This document shows, piece after piece, positions 1-14,200 of a DNA stretch of 64,000 nt. This DNA is from Sipunculus nudus (lineage: Eukaryota; Annelida; Sipuncula; Golfingiida; Sipunculidae). Made by a program: the position numbers and the translations under genes. The notes below the pieces were generated by a model that had not been told where the DNA came from, searched no databases, and worked only from the letters and a program-made list of their open reading frames with translations. Location: assembly GCA_026874595.1 (NCBI GenBank), contig CM049318.1:38771956-38835955 (forward strand), read 5' to 3'. Position 1 is the first letter of the stretch. Every line of letters begins with the position of its first letter.

Positions 1-225
1 AGTTGAAAGGTCACTAGTTCCTGCTGGTGAGAGCATAAATTATGAAGCAAGACCATCCTTAATCATTTGCAAAACTCTGATTTTCCAACATGTGGTCTTA
101 GCTGGACATCCCTTATCACGATCGATGTCCGTTTTGGCGGGCCGATCACATGTTTAAACGCATGAATATACACAGAACGAAGAACCTCTGCACCGTTACG
201 CTCCTCACGCAGCGGTTATACTCCG

Positions 226-566
226 CAGTCGTCCCAGATCTCCTCTCGTGTAACCGCTGCATGCTTTCTAAATAGCAAGATTTCCTGGGTCTTGTTACAC
301 CAGGACGCTCGTGCTCGTTGGTCTGATAACACCGTTTCTGACACAGAGCCAAAAATCAGATCAACGAGAGCGGGAATCCTGTTGTGATCAGACCAACAAA
401 AGCGGGTGTCGCTTGTTTGAAATTTGGAGCTGGATGCACAATGCGATACCACGCTCTCATTGGTCTGATAACAATTCTTATCTCTGCGCGCACTCTGGTT
501 TTCAAACCCTGAAAATCTTTTGATTCAAAGCAGTGGTTACACGAGATGAGATCTGGGTATCTGTAG
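226..566. repeat. Family C repeat with about 35-base inverted ends
   Basis: CCCAGATCTCCTCTCGTGTA (near 233) is the inverse of TACACGAGATGAGATCTGGG (near 539). Interior has GGAGCTGGATGCACAATGCG. Related pieces: 3689-3905, 4425-4495 and 47990-48110. Confidence 0.65.
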
Positions 567-1019
567 TGTATAATAGGGATTTCCCTGGCAAGAATCACTG
601 GGCACCAGCAGTATGCTGGAGTGGCCTTGTTGGATGGGATTTCTTGCGCATGCAAAACGGACCCTCCGTTTTCTTGGTTTCTTAGGGAAAAAAAAACCCA
701 AGGCCCAATAACAGACGCGCTTTATTTAGTCATTGCAGCAGCTGGCGAATGTTGGAGAGAACGTTTTCCATTGTTAACATTCCCCTCAAATAAACATACC
801 AAATATTCTGTAATCGTCTGATTATTTAGTCCATATGTGTGCAATAAATTATTCTTTTAACAAGTTCATTTGTACTTGTTTTCTTGTGCAGTTTTAAAGA
901 TTAAGAAGGGGGAATTCTAATTTGTAAAGTTGCTTATTTTGACAATTAATATTTTGTGTCTTTTCCAAAAATGAAATCACCGATGTATATAACAATGTCT
1001 TTATTGATATCCTCTGTAA
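567..1019. other. Gene-free stretch, nothing recognised
   Basis: AT-rich, no splice-bounded open frame or recognised repeat. Confidence 0.5.
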
Positions 1020-1400
1020 ATGCCTTCGACAGGAGGATATGCGTTCATTCCCGTTCGTGTGTATGTGTTTGTTCACAACATGAATGACGCAATCATGAAT
1101 ACAACCCCGCGATATTTAAGGGCATCTCGGGAATGGGCCAATACATAATAGAATAGAATTTGGTGTAAGTCGGGCTCTTGATCCGGATCAAGGAAGGACA
1201 TTCAGGAATATTCACAAAAGTGCAGCCACAGCAGGACCGAACAAGTGAATGCCAATACTTGTTTGGAAACATATACACCAATGAACCTGAGAATATGGGC
1301 CAATACTAGTTACTGAATGAACACACGGCCGGGTTGCGGGGTCCCCTCATTAAGGACCGCCCACATGGCGCAGGCCTGTATTTTTGAGAATGCATATTTC
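1020..1400. repeat. Family G repeat
   Basis: Matches 28915-29230 in order: CCCGTTC, TTTGTTCACAACAT, ATTTGGTGT, GAATATTC/GTTATTCACA and a GAATGCA..TTTC end. Confidence 0.6.
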
Positions 1401-1900
1401 TAGAGATTTCCTGCTTTTGTTATGTAACTATAAGCAGTTTGATGCTCTTAGTATAGCTGTATCAACGAGATGTAAAATGTTCACTTTTACCCAAGTTTCG
1501 TGACCTTTTGACCTTTTACGACATATTTACACATGAATTTTCATGGTGATTGTTGTAATGAATAAAAGAACTAAATATAAACAATTACGTGGTAATTTGT
1601 TATCTATAAGTCTTGTAGATATAAAAAAATGGCATTTTATGTTTCCTCTAACCGTAGATTATGTTTCTATCTTATAAACTGGGCGTCACTTTCTGAATTT
1701 TGCTGGGTTACCAAAAATCTACACTCACTGTTTCAGGTTGTTATGTCTCATGGTGTTTTTTAGCTCATATCTCATGCATACGAGGATACCCTCAGCCAAT
1801 GAAATAAAATGAAGCTGTTTAGTTGTGTTAAAGCAAAATTTTATGAATAAAATAAGATATGTCTTACTTGTTCAGGAACTTTAATCTGCTTGTTTATCAG

Positions 1901-2015
1901 CTCCAGAATGCGGTTGTACACATCGACATTCCTTCTGGGAATTATAGTGTGTTTCATACTATTGGAATGACCAGCTGGGCTTTATCGGCCTTGGATCCAT
2001 CATCCAATGACCAAG
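1901..2015 (+). CDS. Unrecognised gene, first visible exon
   Basis: Acceptor TTTATCAG before 1901 and donor CCAAG|GTGAGG after 2015; ends in phase 1. Encodes a stretch beginning LQNAVVHIDIPSGNYS with one N-glycosylation sequon. An alternative acceptor lies at 1875. Confidence 0.55.
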
Positions 2016-2067
2016 GTGAGGACACGCCTATATCTATTTTTATTCGTAAACGATATCATATATATAT

Positions 2068-2102
<35 letters not shown>

Positions 2103-5100
2103 CATCAGTAGTAGAAATTGGTTTTAAAATCATAACCGATGATTATTCCCCGCCTCAGCGGACCGAGGGAAATAGTGATCAGCTCCGTCCGTCGTGCCGT
2201 CCGTCTATCCGTAAACAATTTTATGCAACGCGATAACACGAAAATTTTTACCCGGATTTACTTCAAATTGTAGTAGCAGGTGCATCTTACAAGTCTCCAG
2301 AGCGGATTAGGTTTTGGTCACACTTGATTGATTTTTTGGATTTTTTATGATATTTTAAGTCAAAAAGAACAAATTTCATATGCGACGCGATATCTCGAAA
2401 AGCTTTACTCAGATCTACTTCTCATTGTAGTGGCAGGTGCATCTTAAAGGTCTCCAGAGCTGATTAGGTTTTGACCAGCAATGGGGATGATTACACACCC
2501 AGGACCAACAGGCGCAGTAGTCACCGGCCCTAGTTAACACTCTAGGGTGCCCTGTCACGTAGTCCGAAACCCGATAAAAAATCTGCAGAAATACATATAC
2601 ATGTACATAATTAAGTTAGCATTAAAAAAGGAGGCGGTTACCTTTAACAAAATTGTTTTATAAAATAAAACGATCTTGATCACTTTGTGCATGAAAGATT
2701 GCTGGAGGTGAATAAACCCGTAAAGTATTTCGATTATCGCCCACCAGCGTATCTCCGTTTTAAGTATGTTGTTTATAAACTGGTCACCACCTGTCTGTCT
2801 TCATCCAGAAATAAATATTCAGCCGGCCCCAGAGATCTACTACAAGGAAACCTACAGTGACGCCGCCCTGGTGCCGGTTGGAGGCGAACAGCACTTGGTG
2901 ACCGCGAATGGAGGCACTTACTTCAGCTACCGTTACGCAAACTTTGAAAAACTGCAAGGTTAGTGGACATTGTTTATAGCTCCGCAATGTTCTCTGATCC
3001 CTCGACATGACATTGATAGATATATATTTACTTCTTTATACAAGATGTGCATGTTGACATTGTATGCTGACTCTAATTATTTAGTTAATGGGAGAAAAGT
3101 AACAAAACTATGCACACATTGTGCTAGTTCTTCAGAACTCCCAGTTGCAACTTCTGACTTTCCGGGAGACTGCTTCCAACTCCAATAAGTACGCTCCTAC
3201 CGGTTGTCATGGACGCTCACGCGGTCCTGGTTTATAATCCGTGAAGTGTTCTTGTAAAATAACTTTCTTTATTCAATTCTAGTTTTGAATATATAAGAAT
3301 GAGTTTTTTTACACAAAACTGAACGTTGGATGTTTAGATAATACAATATACTGAACAAGTTTGATATTTCACTGTACGTGGCATTGATTTATCATTAATA
3401 TCTATTAATCTAATCATTAATGTCACATGAAATGTACATCAAACTTTTGGCAACTTCCCCGAGCAAAAAAAATCTTATTTTTCTCATATCTATATATGTT
3501 GGAACCAGTCTGCCGGGAATACCGAAGATGGCGTGGTGTGCCCGTCTCTATGATCGACTGAGGAGTGGGGTACCAGTCTACACTTTTCGTGCCATATTCA
3601 GTCCACGCCTCATTGATATAACATATTCAAATATGTTCAAAATTTCATGAGCGATTTCTAGTTACGCTTCTTGAACAGCTGATACACTGCAGTCGTCCCA
3701 GATCTCCTCTCGTGTAACCGCTGTTTTATAATAGCAAGTTTGTCTGGGTAAGAAAACTAGGGTGCGCACAGAGCAAAGAATTGTAATCAGACTAATGAGA
3801 GTGTGATATCGCATTGTGCATCCAGCTCCATATTTTAAACAGCCGTTCTCGTGGGTGTCATAACAAAGTATGTGACGCAGAGCCAAGAATCGGACCACCG
3901 AGAGAGGGTGCTGCATCTTTAGAGGGACATAATTTGGAGCAATATTATCTCTATTCTTTCACACTATCTGTTCAGTTTTGCTTTATACAAAAGTTTCCCA
4001 GCAAAACCATTCAAGCACACAGTCTCATTTCCTCCCATACGACTGTTTAACACCTTGTTATTGCCCTGCTTGTAGATAAACACAGTCTGTTTACCATAAC
4101 AAGGCTGCGTGACTGGAGGTCCGACTAAGAGGGGCAACAAGAGGTGTTTCTGCCAGCGGGAACACGTATTACATTTTTTTAGCCAAGTCAGTCAGGGCAT
4201 CTCCTGATTGGCACGTGCTGTGGTTCCGCGCAGCACACGGTCCGATGCACTGTGTTTATGTTGACACCTGCGACCGCACCCGGTTCACTGTTTTTTAACT
4301 CGTTGACAGGAGTAAGCAAACGGTTTCAAGGCAATATTTTGGCTGGTACAGATTTATTTTAATGGGAAGAAGCTATTTTTCGTGTTAACTCAACATGCTT
4401 TATAGGTGATTGGGCCCCTTTAAAATTTGAAGCTGGATGCAAAATGCGATACAACGATCTTATTAGTCTGATTACCCTGGTGTTCCTATAACCGCGTATC
4501 GACGACACTATCAAAATAGTTCCCCGCCGGATAAATATTCCATTAAAATGTAATAAATTTGAAACATGTACTTTTTTTGTGAGTACTACTACGTTATGGA
4601 CCATTATAACTGCATGGTATTGCACAAAGCCGGTACGATCTGAGACAGATGTCGTACTGATTTTTACATCTGTTAAATTTCTCAGTTAAACATTGCTTCC
4701 CTGCATATGTTCAAACTCAGAAGGAAACCATATCAGTTAATAATGATATTCCTCTCCATATTTATTTTAGTGGACCTAGACATGTTGAAGGACACAGCGG
4801 TTATGGCAAAATTATCAACAAATTTGGGTAAGCGGTAAATATGATTATATTTTTAAAATGTAATTATTTAAAGATTTTAATTTGCTTATTTAGGAAATAA
4901 TGGAAACTTTCTTAAGTCACGTAAAGCTTTGTTATTGTAATCTTCTGAGCTGTTCTAACAATAACTTACCTCTAAGATATACCAGAAATACGTGAGTTGA
5001 CTGTGAAGGTGGCAAGCATGGGTAATATAAGGCGGTCAACGAAACTCATTTCTTTGTTATCTGCAAACTTAGGTTTCGTATATCTTCATATACAGGATAT

Positions 5101-5174
5101 TTTGTATATTTAAAGCTTTGAGGACAATTCATATTATGTAATGTAATACTGCTATATGGTAACATATTCAGTCA

Positions 5175-5258
<84 letters not shown>

Positions 5259-8200
5259 ATTTTGGTTTGACGTTCTCTACATTGTGCGATCACTGTCTAA
5301 ACATTGTTTTTATATTTTGTGTAGGTATCTCGTCTTTTGGTATACTTGGATATCACTTTTTTTTAGCGTTTTTGCATGTGTGCCATTTCTAGCGCGTTCT
5401 GTTGATTTGTTTTCCTGTATACTTTCAGGCCAACTGATGTTTGATCATTTGTACCCGTTAAAAAGTATGGACAGTCAAACCTTGGATGATCTTGTTACTC
5501 ACAATGCAAGATCTTTCAATGTCTTCAACACTTCAGACGAAACGCTAGACTTTTCCTATGAATCTGGGCCTTCGCTTGAGATGAAGATGGCGGAGTTACA
5601 TCCGGATCTGTTCAACGTGGACCCACGTGACACGTCTCGACCATTGAAAGACCTCAAAGACCTCACATCCATAACACTTGTGAGCTGATTTGTAATAATA
5701 AGTCACGTGGTAAAAATAAAATATTGCCTTGCATCATCTGTCAAAATTTTAGACTGACCCAGTCGGTAATCTTTGCTTACGCTGTAAGGCAGTACTTAAG
5801 ACAACATGTTGCCATCTGGCGACATATAACGTAACAAATGCATACATGTCGTAAGGGATCAGCTATGAGCCAGCACAAATGTATCTGACTTAATTATTTC
5901 TATCAAACATTGGGATTTTATTTTATTTTACTTATTTCGGTGACAAATGTAATTATTAACGATATGACAGGTATAGAAAAAGAAACCCCTTAGATGTAGT
6001 GCGGCATAACAACTGCATTCAAATAAAAATCGAGGAAACGGGCAACTTTAACCTTTTAACAATAACACCAAGAAACCCAAAACCCAAAGATAACCATTGA
6101 TGTTATACATATGTTATTTCATATAAAATAGTGATAAAAACACGACGTTTCCGTGCCATAGTCACCGGCCCTGCCCAGCAGTCTACTGTTAAAGATACCA
6201 AAGCAATCGCGTTTCAGGGCAAAAATGGAGCTTTGAAGAAACTACTTTATTATAATCATTTGCACATCATCCGTTTCTTCTCGACCTCCAAAGGAAGAGG
6301 TGTGACGAGAAATACAATTCTTTGGAACCTAGTTTCAGGTGCAACCTTAATAGTTAAATATTTGTTTTGTTTATTGTAAATAACATATGGTAGAAAATCA
6401 TGGATACTGCAGAATGAGGCCGTTTGGCTTTAGAAAGAAAGACCTGCATCTCGGTTTGAGATGCAGACCTTAAATGCTGTGATACTGAAATATCGTACAG
6501 AAATTGTTTTCGTACTTTTGTAACTGCAACGCCCACTGGTGGTCTTAATCTCAATAAGGTTCAAGACTGCCCGCCCCATGCATGATGTAATTGTCAAGTG
6601 TGACAACTATAACTTCAGACATCTCAGAGAAAGTCGATGGGCTTTTTAACACACACGTGATGATCAGGCCTCTGTCGTCAGAGGAAAGCTGGTTGCTTTA
6701 ACTTTTCAGGAGTGTTACTGTCATAAAGAGTGGTACATTTTACTGTTTTAAGTGGGCTTGATGAAGTAATTTAAGGGAAACACTGATGAAATCATAAGTT
6801 ATTAGGAATGTATTAGCATATAACCATTGATAAAACTAGACATTTATTGGCGCCGCAGGTGCCAGAGTATCCCCAGACACAGTACGCCCCCCCCCCCCTT
6901 TAAGAAAAGGCCCCCATTTTTAGCAGCATATACTGAAACTTGGCAAGCAATTATTGTTTCTTCCATCTAACAAACCACAATCTTTTTGAAGATGTTGGTC
7001 CTGTGACCTTGACTTTTTGGCACATCACAAGGCTACACAAGATCTTCTAACACCTTGATTTTAGGACCAATCCATGCAAACGATCTTGAGATATTTAAGA
7101 GTTTGTGTAATTTTCAGCAGAAATGGACCTATTCAAGGTCAAGGTCACTCTCTTAGCCGCCTGTGACCTTGACCTCATGACCCCAAAATCAATTCGGGTC
7201 TTGATTTTCCAATAGGACATATACAAGTCACGTTTGAAATCCATACATCAATAAAAGCAGGAATTATCATCCAGAAACTAATTTTTGGACAGCCTGCTGT
7301 GACCTTCACCTTTGACCTTGTGACCTCAAGATTGATAGGGGTCTTCCTCTATTGGCAGATGAACTGTATGTGCAAGATGAAAGGTCTGAGATGAAATGTT
7401 TGGTTGTCCTGTGACCTTGACCTTTGACCTCATGACCCCAAAATCAATTGGAGTCTTGCTTTTTCAATGGGGCATATATAAGTCAAGTTTGAAATCAATA
7501 CATCAATAAAAGCAGGAATTATCATCAAGAAACTAATTTTTGACAGATAGCTCCTGTGGCCTTGACCTTTGACCTTGTGACCCCAAAATTGATATGGATC
7601 ATCCACTATTAGCAAGTGAGCTATATATTCAAGATGGAAGACCTTGGATGAAAGTTTGGCTTAAATTGCGTCCACAGTATCTTTTAAGATGCGAGTCCAG
7701 TGACCTTGACCTTTGACCTAATGACCCTAGAACCTAGGGATCTTACTTTAGTGGTGGGCCATACATAAGTCACATTTGAAATCCATATGACTATCAACAC
7801 TGGAGATATTATAAGAGGTGTGTGATTTTCACAAAATATGGACACATTAAAGGTCAAGGCCACTCTCATGGTAAAGGTCATGACCCAAATGTAAATACAA
7901 CTCATCCCATAACCCATCTCTCTACATGTGCATAATATGAAAGAAATCTGTCCATTAGTTTTTTACTTATAATGCTTACAGTACTGTCAAGTGGCAATTA
8001 TGGGAGTATTAAAAGGCGTAAAAACAAGAAAAGGATAATAGGTTGCGCCACCAGTTTCCGGTATATCACAAGGCTATCCAAGATCTTCGGTCACCTTGAT
8101 TTTTGGACCAGTCCATGCAAGCTTACTTATTTAAGAATTTGTGTTATTTTCAGCACAAATGGACCTATTTAAGGCCAAGGTCACTCTCCTAGCATAGGTC

Positions 8201-11200
8201 ATGACCCCATTTTAAAAAGGCTTCGTCCCTTTGCCTATATCTATACAAATGTAAAGTTTGAAAAAGATCAGTGAAATATTTTTTTAATTATCCCGCTCAG
8301 AAGGTTTTTCTGCGGCGGCGGCGGCGGGACCGTCGTGAAACCATAGTATCCCGACTTTGTTTGGGGATACAATAATAATGGACCTAGGACTAAATGGATC
8401 GTTCTCCATCAAGCTAGCGACTCCTATTGGTGACAACTGAATATAAGTTTTCGGATCTGGTATACTCAACGTATAATAAAGCGAGGTTGATGGTAAAGCA
8501 AACATATTCCAAATATCATTATATTATCATATAATTGGTTAAATAACTAATTGGTAAATATAACATTATTGGTCATGAAAAATATATTAATATAGATTTT
8601 ACATAAAATGAGCCCAATTCCTGGAGGAAAAACATTTTCTCTATATATTTTTCCACTAAAAACATGAGGTTGTGTGATTTGTTCAAAATTGTTGGCACAT
8701 CTATGAGCACTGTCACCTCGGCTGTGATATCACACACTGAGAAATCCCCTGTAGCTAAAAATTCTAGATCTCAGTAACAGCACAGTATTTCTGCCACTTT
8801 CAGTCCCAAATTTTTAGGAGAGAATAAAAAAACAACATGCATTACTAGATCTGAGTTGTTGATATCCGTCCATGAAGTCATGTGTGTACCAGCCTATCAA
8901 ATCAGGACACAGTCTGGGATCTGGTTGAAATCCTCCATTCACACAACAAACGCACGTGAAATATGTTTACATAACCTGATGTGAGAGCCTCTTGCTTGTT
9001 TCTCTAATCACGTGACAAAAGCCTCTATGCTGACCAAACATCGAAGACGATTACTAGGTCTATTGCGCATGCTCATAGAAGTAAAGTACTTTAAGGTCAG
9101 TTGCAGCTTGGCGAAGTTAAAAAATTGAGAAAGAGAGAACTGAATTTCTGGAAACCTGGTCATTTCTTTCACTAATATTCTGATCAGGGAAGAGGTATTG
9201 TATACGCTGGCATATAATTGTACATTTCATGATTCCTAAATCATTTGTTAATTATCACCAAAAATATGGAATGGATCATAAAAGAAATTGACATAAATTT
9301 GCTGGTGTATTTCATTTTATCATTCATGTTCCAGGGCCCCGGACCACTGTCTGTTGCCACGGCAACGGACCAAGGTAAAACCTACGTGTTCCTGGGGACG
9401 ATACAAGGCGTTGTGCTGGTCTACTGTTACGAAAGTGACCCCAAAAACATGACCTTCGTGACGTCAGCGACGACTGCTGACCCAGAGTCCTCAATCGAAG
9501 AGCTTTACGAGAATGGCACATACGTGGACGCAGAGACCCGGTCACTGATGTAAGCTGTGTGCAGTCATGTACATGTATTTAAATAGTATAGGTTGGAATG
9601 AATAGTGGTGGGAATCGGTTTTAAAATCATATTCGATGACTGAAAGGTAAAAAAAAAATTGATGATCTATTATTTATCGATTTTTATGTAGCATCTTTAT
9701 AACACTGAAATATGCTGTATAAAATTATTGCTAAAACATTGACAGAGTAAATTAGTCTAACGTGGACATAATGTTCGTCACATTTGGAATGGAGGTTGTC
9801 GACACAAGCTCTATATTTGCTCCGTGTACTTAATTATTGTAATTTACAATTCAAAGGCGAAATAGCTCGATTTCGGCGTAAAAGCGTGCTGTGCATGCAT
9901 CAGTGCTGACAGGAGATCTATCCTTGATATACATAGACTTCTCTTTCCGTGTGGAGAATGAAATTTAGTAAGAATCAGGATATTGGGGGGGGGGGGGGGG
10001 GCAATCTAGTGCGGTTGTTTCATCATGGGGTAGGGCCTTGTTACCTTACTGTATTTTTTCTTTAAATTTATTTATATTTAGTTATATTACCATACTGATT
10101 AACCGTTCACATTCAGCTCATATTCCGCTCTTTACACAGCGCTTTACCTATAGGCCTACTACCTATATCGTAAGCGCTGTTTGTTTTGACCTCGTATCTT
10201 GAATTGCTACACCAGAGGGGAGCACTGTATTTTTGTCCAATCAGATGAGACCCTGTGCTGAAAGACAAAACGGTTTACCAGCCAAGCGAGGAATACACAG
10301 AGCCAAAGTTATTCATTTCGTTTTGAGTGACTGCTCATCGTCCCAGCAACCGTCTGAACAGGCCACAGACTCAGAGAGAATGGCCCCTCACGTGGTTTGC
10401 TTAGGGCCTTTGGAACATAGGATGCCCGGCCGATGAGCTGTAATTCAAACGAAATGTAAAAGCAAAGGCGGCGTGCACACCTCGCTGGCAGGTTTCAGTT
10501 CTGTAGACAACAGGTACATGGCTACGCTAATATAGTCCTGTCATAATCGAATCGGTCGATCGTGCGAGAATGCAGAGGGAGCAATTAAAATTCGACCTAA
10601 ACTGTCATCAAGCGGCGCTTAAAGTACAGCTTTAGGCGGAGCCAAGATGCCTGTCGAGTGTTTGTTAATTGGCATCTGTTTGGCTGCTTGTCACATCATA
10701 CGCACGTTTTTTCAGCGGACAACAAACCGCCATCTGGGGTCTAAATGTATCATAAACGGTCAAAGCAGGCAGCGGGAAAATCAGTTGCCTCTTTAGAAGC
10801 ACAAGATTTCCGCTGCCTCGGGAGCGTCAGCTCATATATGATAATCTCTTTTTTTCTCAGTTATGTATCCGCCGAGGTGAGCGGAAACCGGAAGCATCTG
10901 TTAGTCTCTGTCGGTAGCCGGTTTGGCAGCATTAATGTCTGGCGGATCTCTGGTTTTAGTCCGGGTAAGTACTCCTTCTTAATATGATAACAGGTAAATC
11001 TGTTTGAAAATAAAATCCATGGGCTAAGTGTAGATTCATTAGAGACCAGTCGCAACAGATCTGTACGATAGGTAAAGGGGCCTCAGCGGAAATGACACGG
11101 GTAGCACAGGTGTTGTATCGGGTCCCAGGCCTGAGTCAACGCAACATGCGATGTTTCAGCCAGCTAGCATTCCATACATGCGTATGCGGTACGAATACAC

Positions 11201-14200
11201 GTGCACTACGTAATCCAGCAAGAAAACGGACGCCTGTGATTCCATTTATACGTATGCGTATGTGGTACGTATGTAGCAATATCGGGCCTATTGTATTTTT
11301 TTTTATTTTCTTATATTCAAACATGTTTTACCAGGATAGCCTATTCAGCTCATTTGCTGTTTTTCAATAGGGTCCTGGGTAAAGTTAGTTACACATACAG
11401 ATTAGACATGACATAATTCTATGTCGAATACATATTTCAGTATACAGTGTAAAAGACTTTAAAATGTTATGCTGTTAGACACATAGTCGTTAAAAGGAAG
11501 ACATTGAAAATATAAAAAGTACATATTTCAATCTCATGTAATTGATAAAAAGCTATAGGTTCATTCTAAATATATATGAGAAATATAAAATTGTGCTATC
11601 GCATCAAACATCTCACCTAAGCGATCGAAACGTGCTGCATAGACGCATGTGCATGAATGGAATCACTCCAAGAAAATATAATGTGTCCGATTCCTAGCTG
11701 ATTTCGCAAACGTATATTATAACGCATACGTACTGCTTACAAAAACGTAACGCAAACGTACAACATACGCATGTATGGAATGCAACTTTAAAAGTTCCCA
11801 TTCACCCACCTTTTGCAAAAGAATTTATGTGATTTCTGGTTTTCTCTTTATATATATTTATGATCTAAGGGTACTCTTTGTTGGTGAAAATTCTTATAAG
11901 GCCTTCGTGAATGATGTATGAACTTGTTTATCAACATGTTTATAAACACAGCAATGTTGACAAACGGGAAAAACATGTAACCTAAAGTGCATGGTAGGTT
12001 GCATATATGCGGAGGTAGTTAGGTCACTTGTTGCAAAACGCAATTTGCAAAGGTCTGACTTTTCGGACTTGCTGCCAGATACCCTTGTTGAATGTGTTTT
12101 AATTATTTTGGCAGGCCCTACATATTATAAAAAAACATTAATTTAAATAAAACAAGCAGCCTATGTGCGTGATATCCACGTTTTCTGGCCATTTTTTTAA
12201 AAGCTCAAAAGGATTACCTTTAGTTTATAAAGGTCAGATAAGTGATTGGGCCCCTTTAAGTCAGAATCCTGGACATGGAGCACCCAAAGGTGGCGCCATG
12301 TCATCCGTGTACGAGGTATGATATAGATTGTAGCTGTTCTGTTGATTCTCATTTAAACGTTATAATTTCTCCCAAATTATGTTTAATTCCACAATTAAAT
12401 ATCAGTTTAAAGAGTAAAAGGGATTCCTTACAATATGTATTGGACCCAAATGCTGGGTGATTTCATTTGATAGATTTGCACATTTGTGTTTGGAAAGAAA
12501 CATAATATAATATTAAACTTGGAAATCCGATCGGAAAATTTTAAATGTAAAGTCTTATTGGTTGCTTTGTTGTTTTGATATATAGCATTGTAAAGTGAAA
12601 AAAGGTGCATTTACATGCATCTACATGAAAAAAGACTTATGTACTGGTACGTCATCATTATTCTGCATATCTCTTTTTGCATTCGTCGTTAACAAACAAC
12701 AAACTCTTTGACTCTGAATAAAACCTACCAGTTTATGCGGCGGATCACCCCTGCATTCCTCTGCTTTATAATTACACCGAATAGCGGCGACAAGCTGATC
12801 ACTGACCGTAGCATGTCTTCCGACTTTATGGGTGACGACTTATCATTGTTTAATATTGCTAGTGCGTGGTCAGAGATGTTTTAGCTTGTTTCAGGTGAAT
12901 GATATAGCAGGAATTTAAAATTCATTAATAATATACATGCATTGCTTTTATTTACAGTTGGGCCACCAAGTAAGTATTTATGATGGGATTTCATACCTGC
13001 ATGCGGTATATTAACCAGTGGTATTCGGTGCTCCTATTGAACGGTACATCACTTTTAATCCAGCCTAATCATATGCAAATATGACAAAGTACCTGCTATG
13101 TACTAAACAGCTTGCTCCTAGTTAAAATTACAGTGACTGTAACCTTTATCATGTGGACAACTACACCAATGCAACCCTCCCGGCGATGACGATCACTACT
13201 TTTGATCACGGCAGATCATTTGACAATGTCAAATAATGACGTGGGAGAAATGAAACAAGTGACAATAACATATATGCGGCACAAAATTACAGTAAGAAAA
13301 GAATCTAATATTTCACAATTCAGCAGAAGTGATCAGACTGACTTTTTAACCCTTTACAACGTGACACTAACATGATTCTATTATGTTATATTTTTTTACA
13401 AAACATTTGCCTGCTTGGCTTGAGTTGCAAGTATTTCAAGCATACGTATAAGAAAGAACAAAACAACATTATCAAAATTATAGATTGATTAAGCGGTAAA
13501 TATGGAGAAATGCATTTTAACCTACATTATCAATCCATTCATCCGACATTTTTAATCCACTGATCCAACTTTGCTATTGCATTATTCCGACATTTTTTTA
13601 ATCCACTCATTCAACATTATTTAAACTCTCATCCAAATTTTATAAATCCATTCATCCGACATTTTTTATCCACTTTTCCAACTTTTTTAATTCACTCATC
13701 CGTTATTTTTGATCTACTTAAACGAGATTTTTTAAACCACTCATCCGACATTATTAATTTATTCATCCGACATTTGTAATCCACTGATATAACTTTTTTA
13801 TCCATTCATGCGAGATTTTTTTAATTTACCCATCCGGCATTTGTTAATCCACTCATCCGATATTTCAATCAACCTCGATCACCATGAGGGATATGGAGCT
13901 TATAGAAATAGGTCTGCATGACCTGAATTCTGGGCTCTAAGATGATTTCAGAGTCTTATATTATAGGTTTGCCGGTTACGTGTGCAATACTAATAGTGAC
14001 ACACTTACAGGCGGTTGGACCGCTGACGGGTAACACATGTCGGACAAAGGCCCTTCGTTATGGCTATCCATGACTGAAAGTCAGTTGAGTTTAAATGATT
14101 CCGATGGCGTAAGGTTCATGATGACGTAAGCATAGGTCCTTGTCACGTGCTAGTTTCTGGAGAGGGTAGACGTTAACATATTGTGTCTGCTTTGATAATT

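Noticed and set aside
5197-5428. Frame extending the 5429-5679 exon to the left with YIYIYI repeats
   Set aside because: The left part translates a (TA)n tract; the splice acceptor at 5428 separates it from the real exon.
10233-10436. 67-codon open frame with arginine-rich composition
   Set aside because: Intronic, short, no support from splice sites.
13515-13875. CRISPR-like array
   Set aside because: Units are contiguous and degenerate with no unique spacers; it is a minisatellite in an animal intron.
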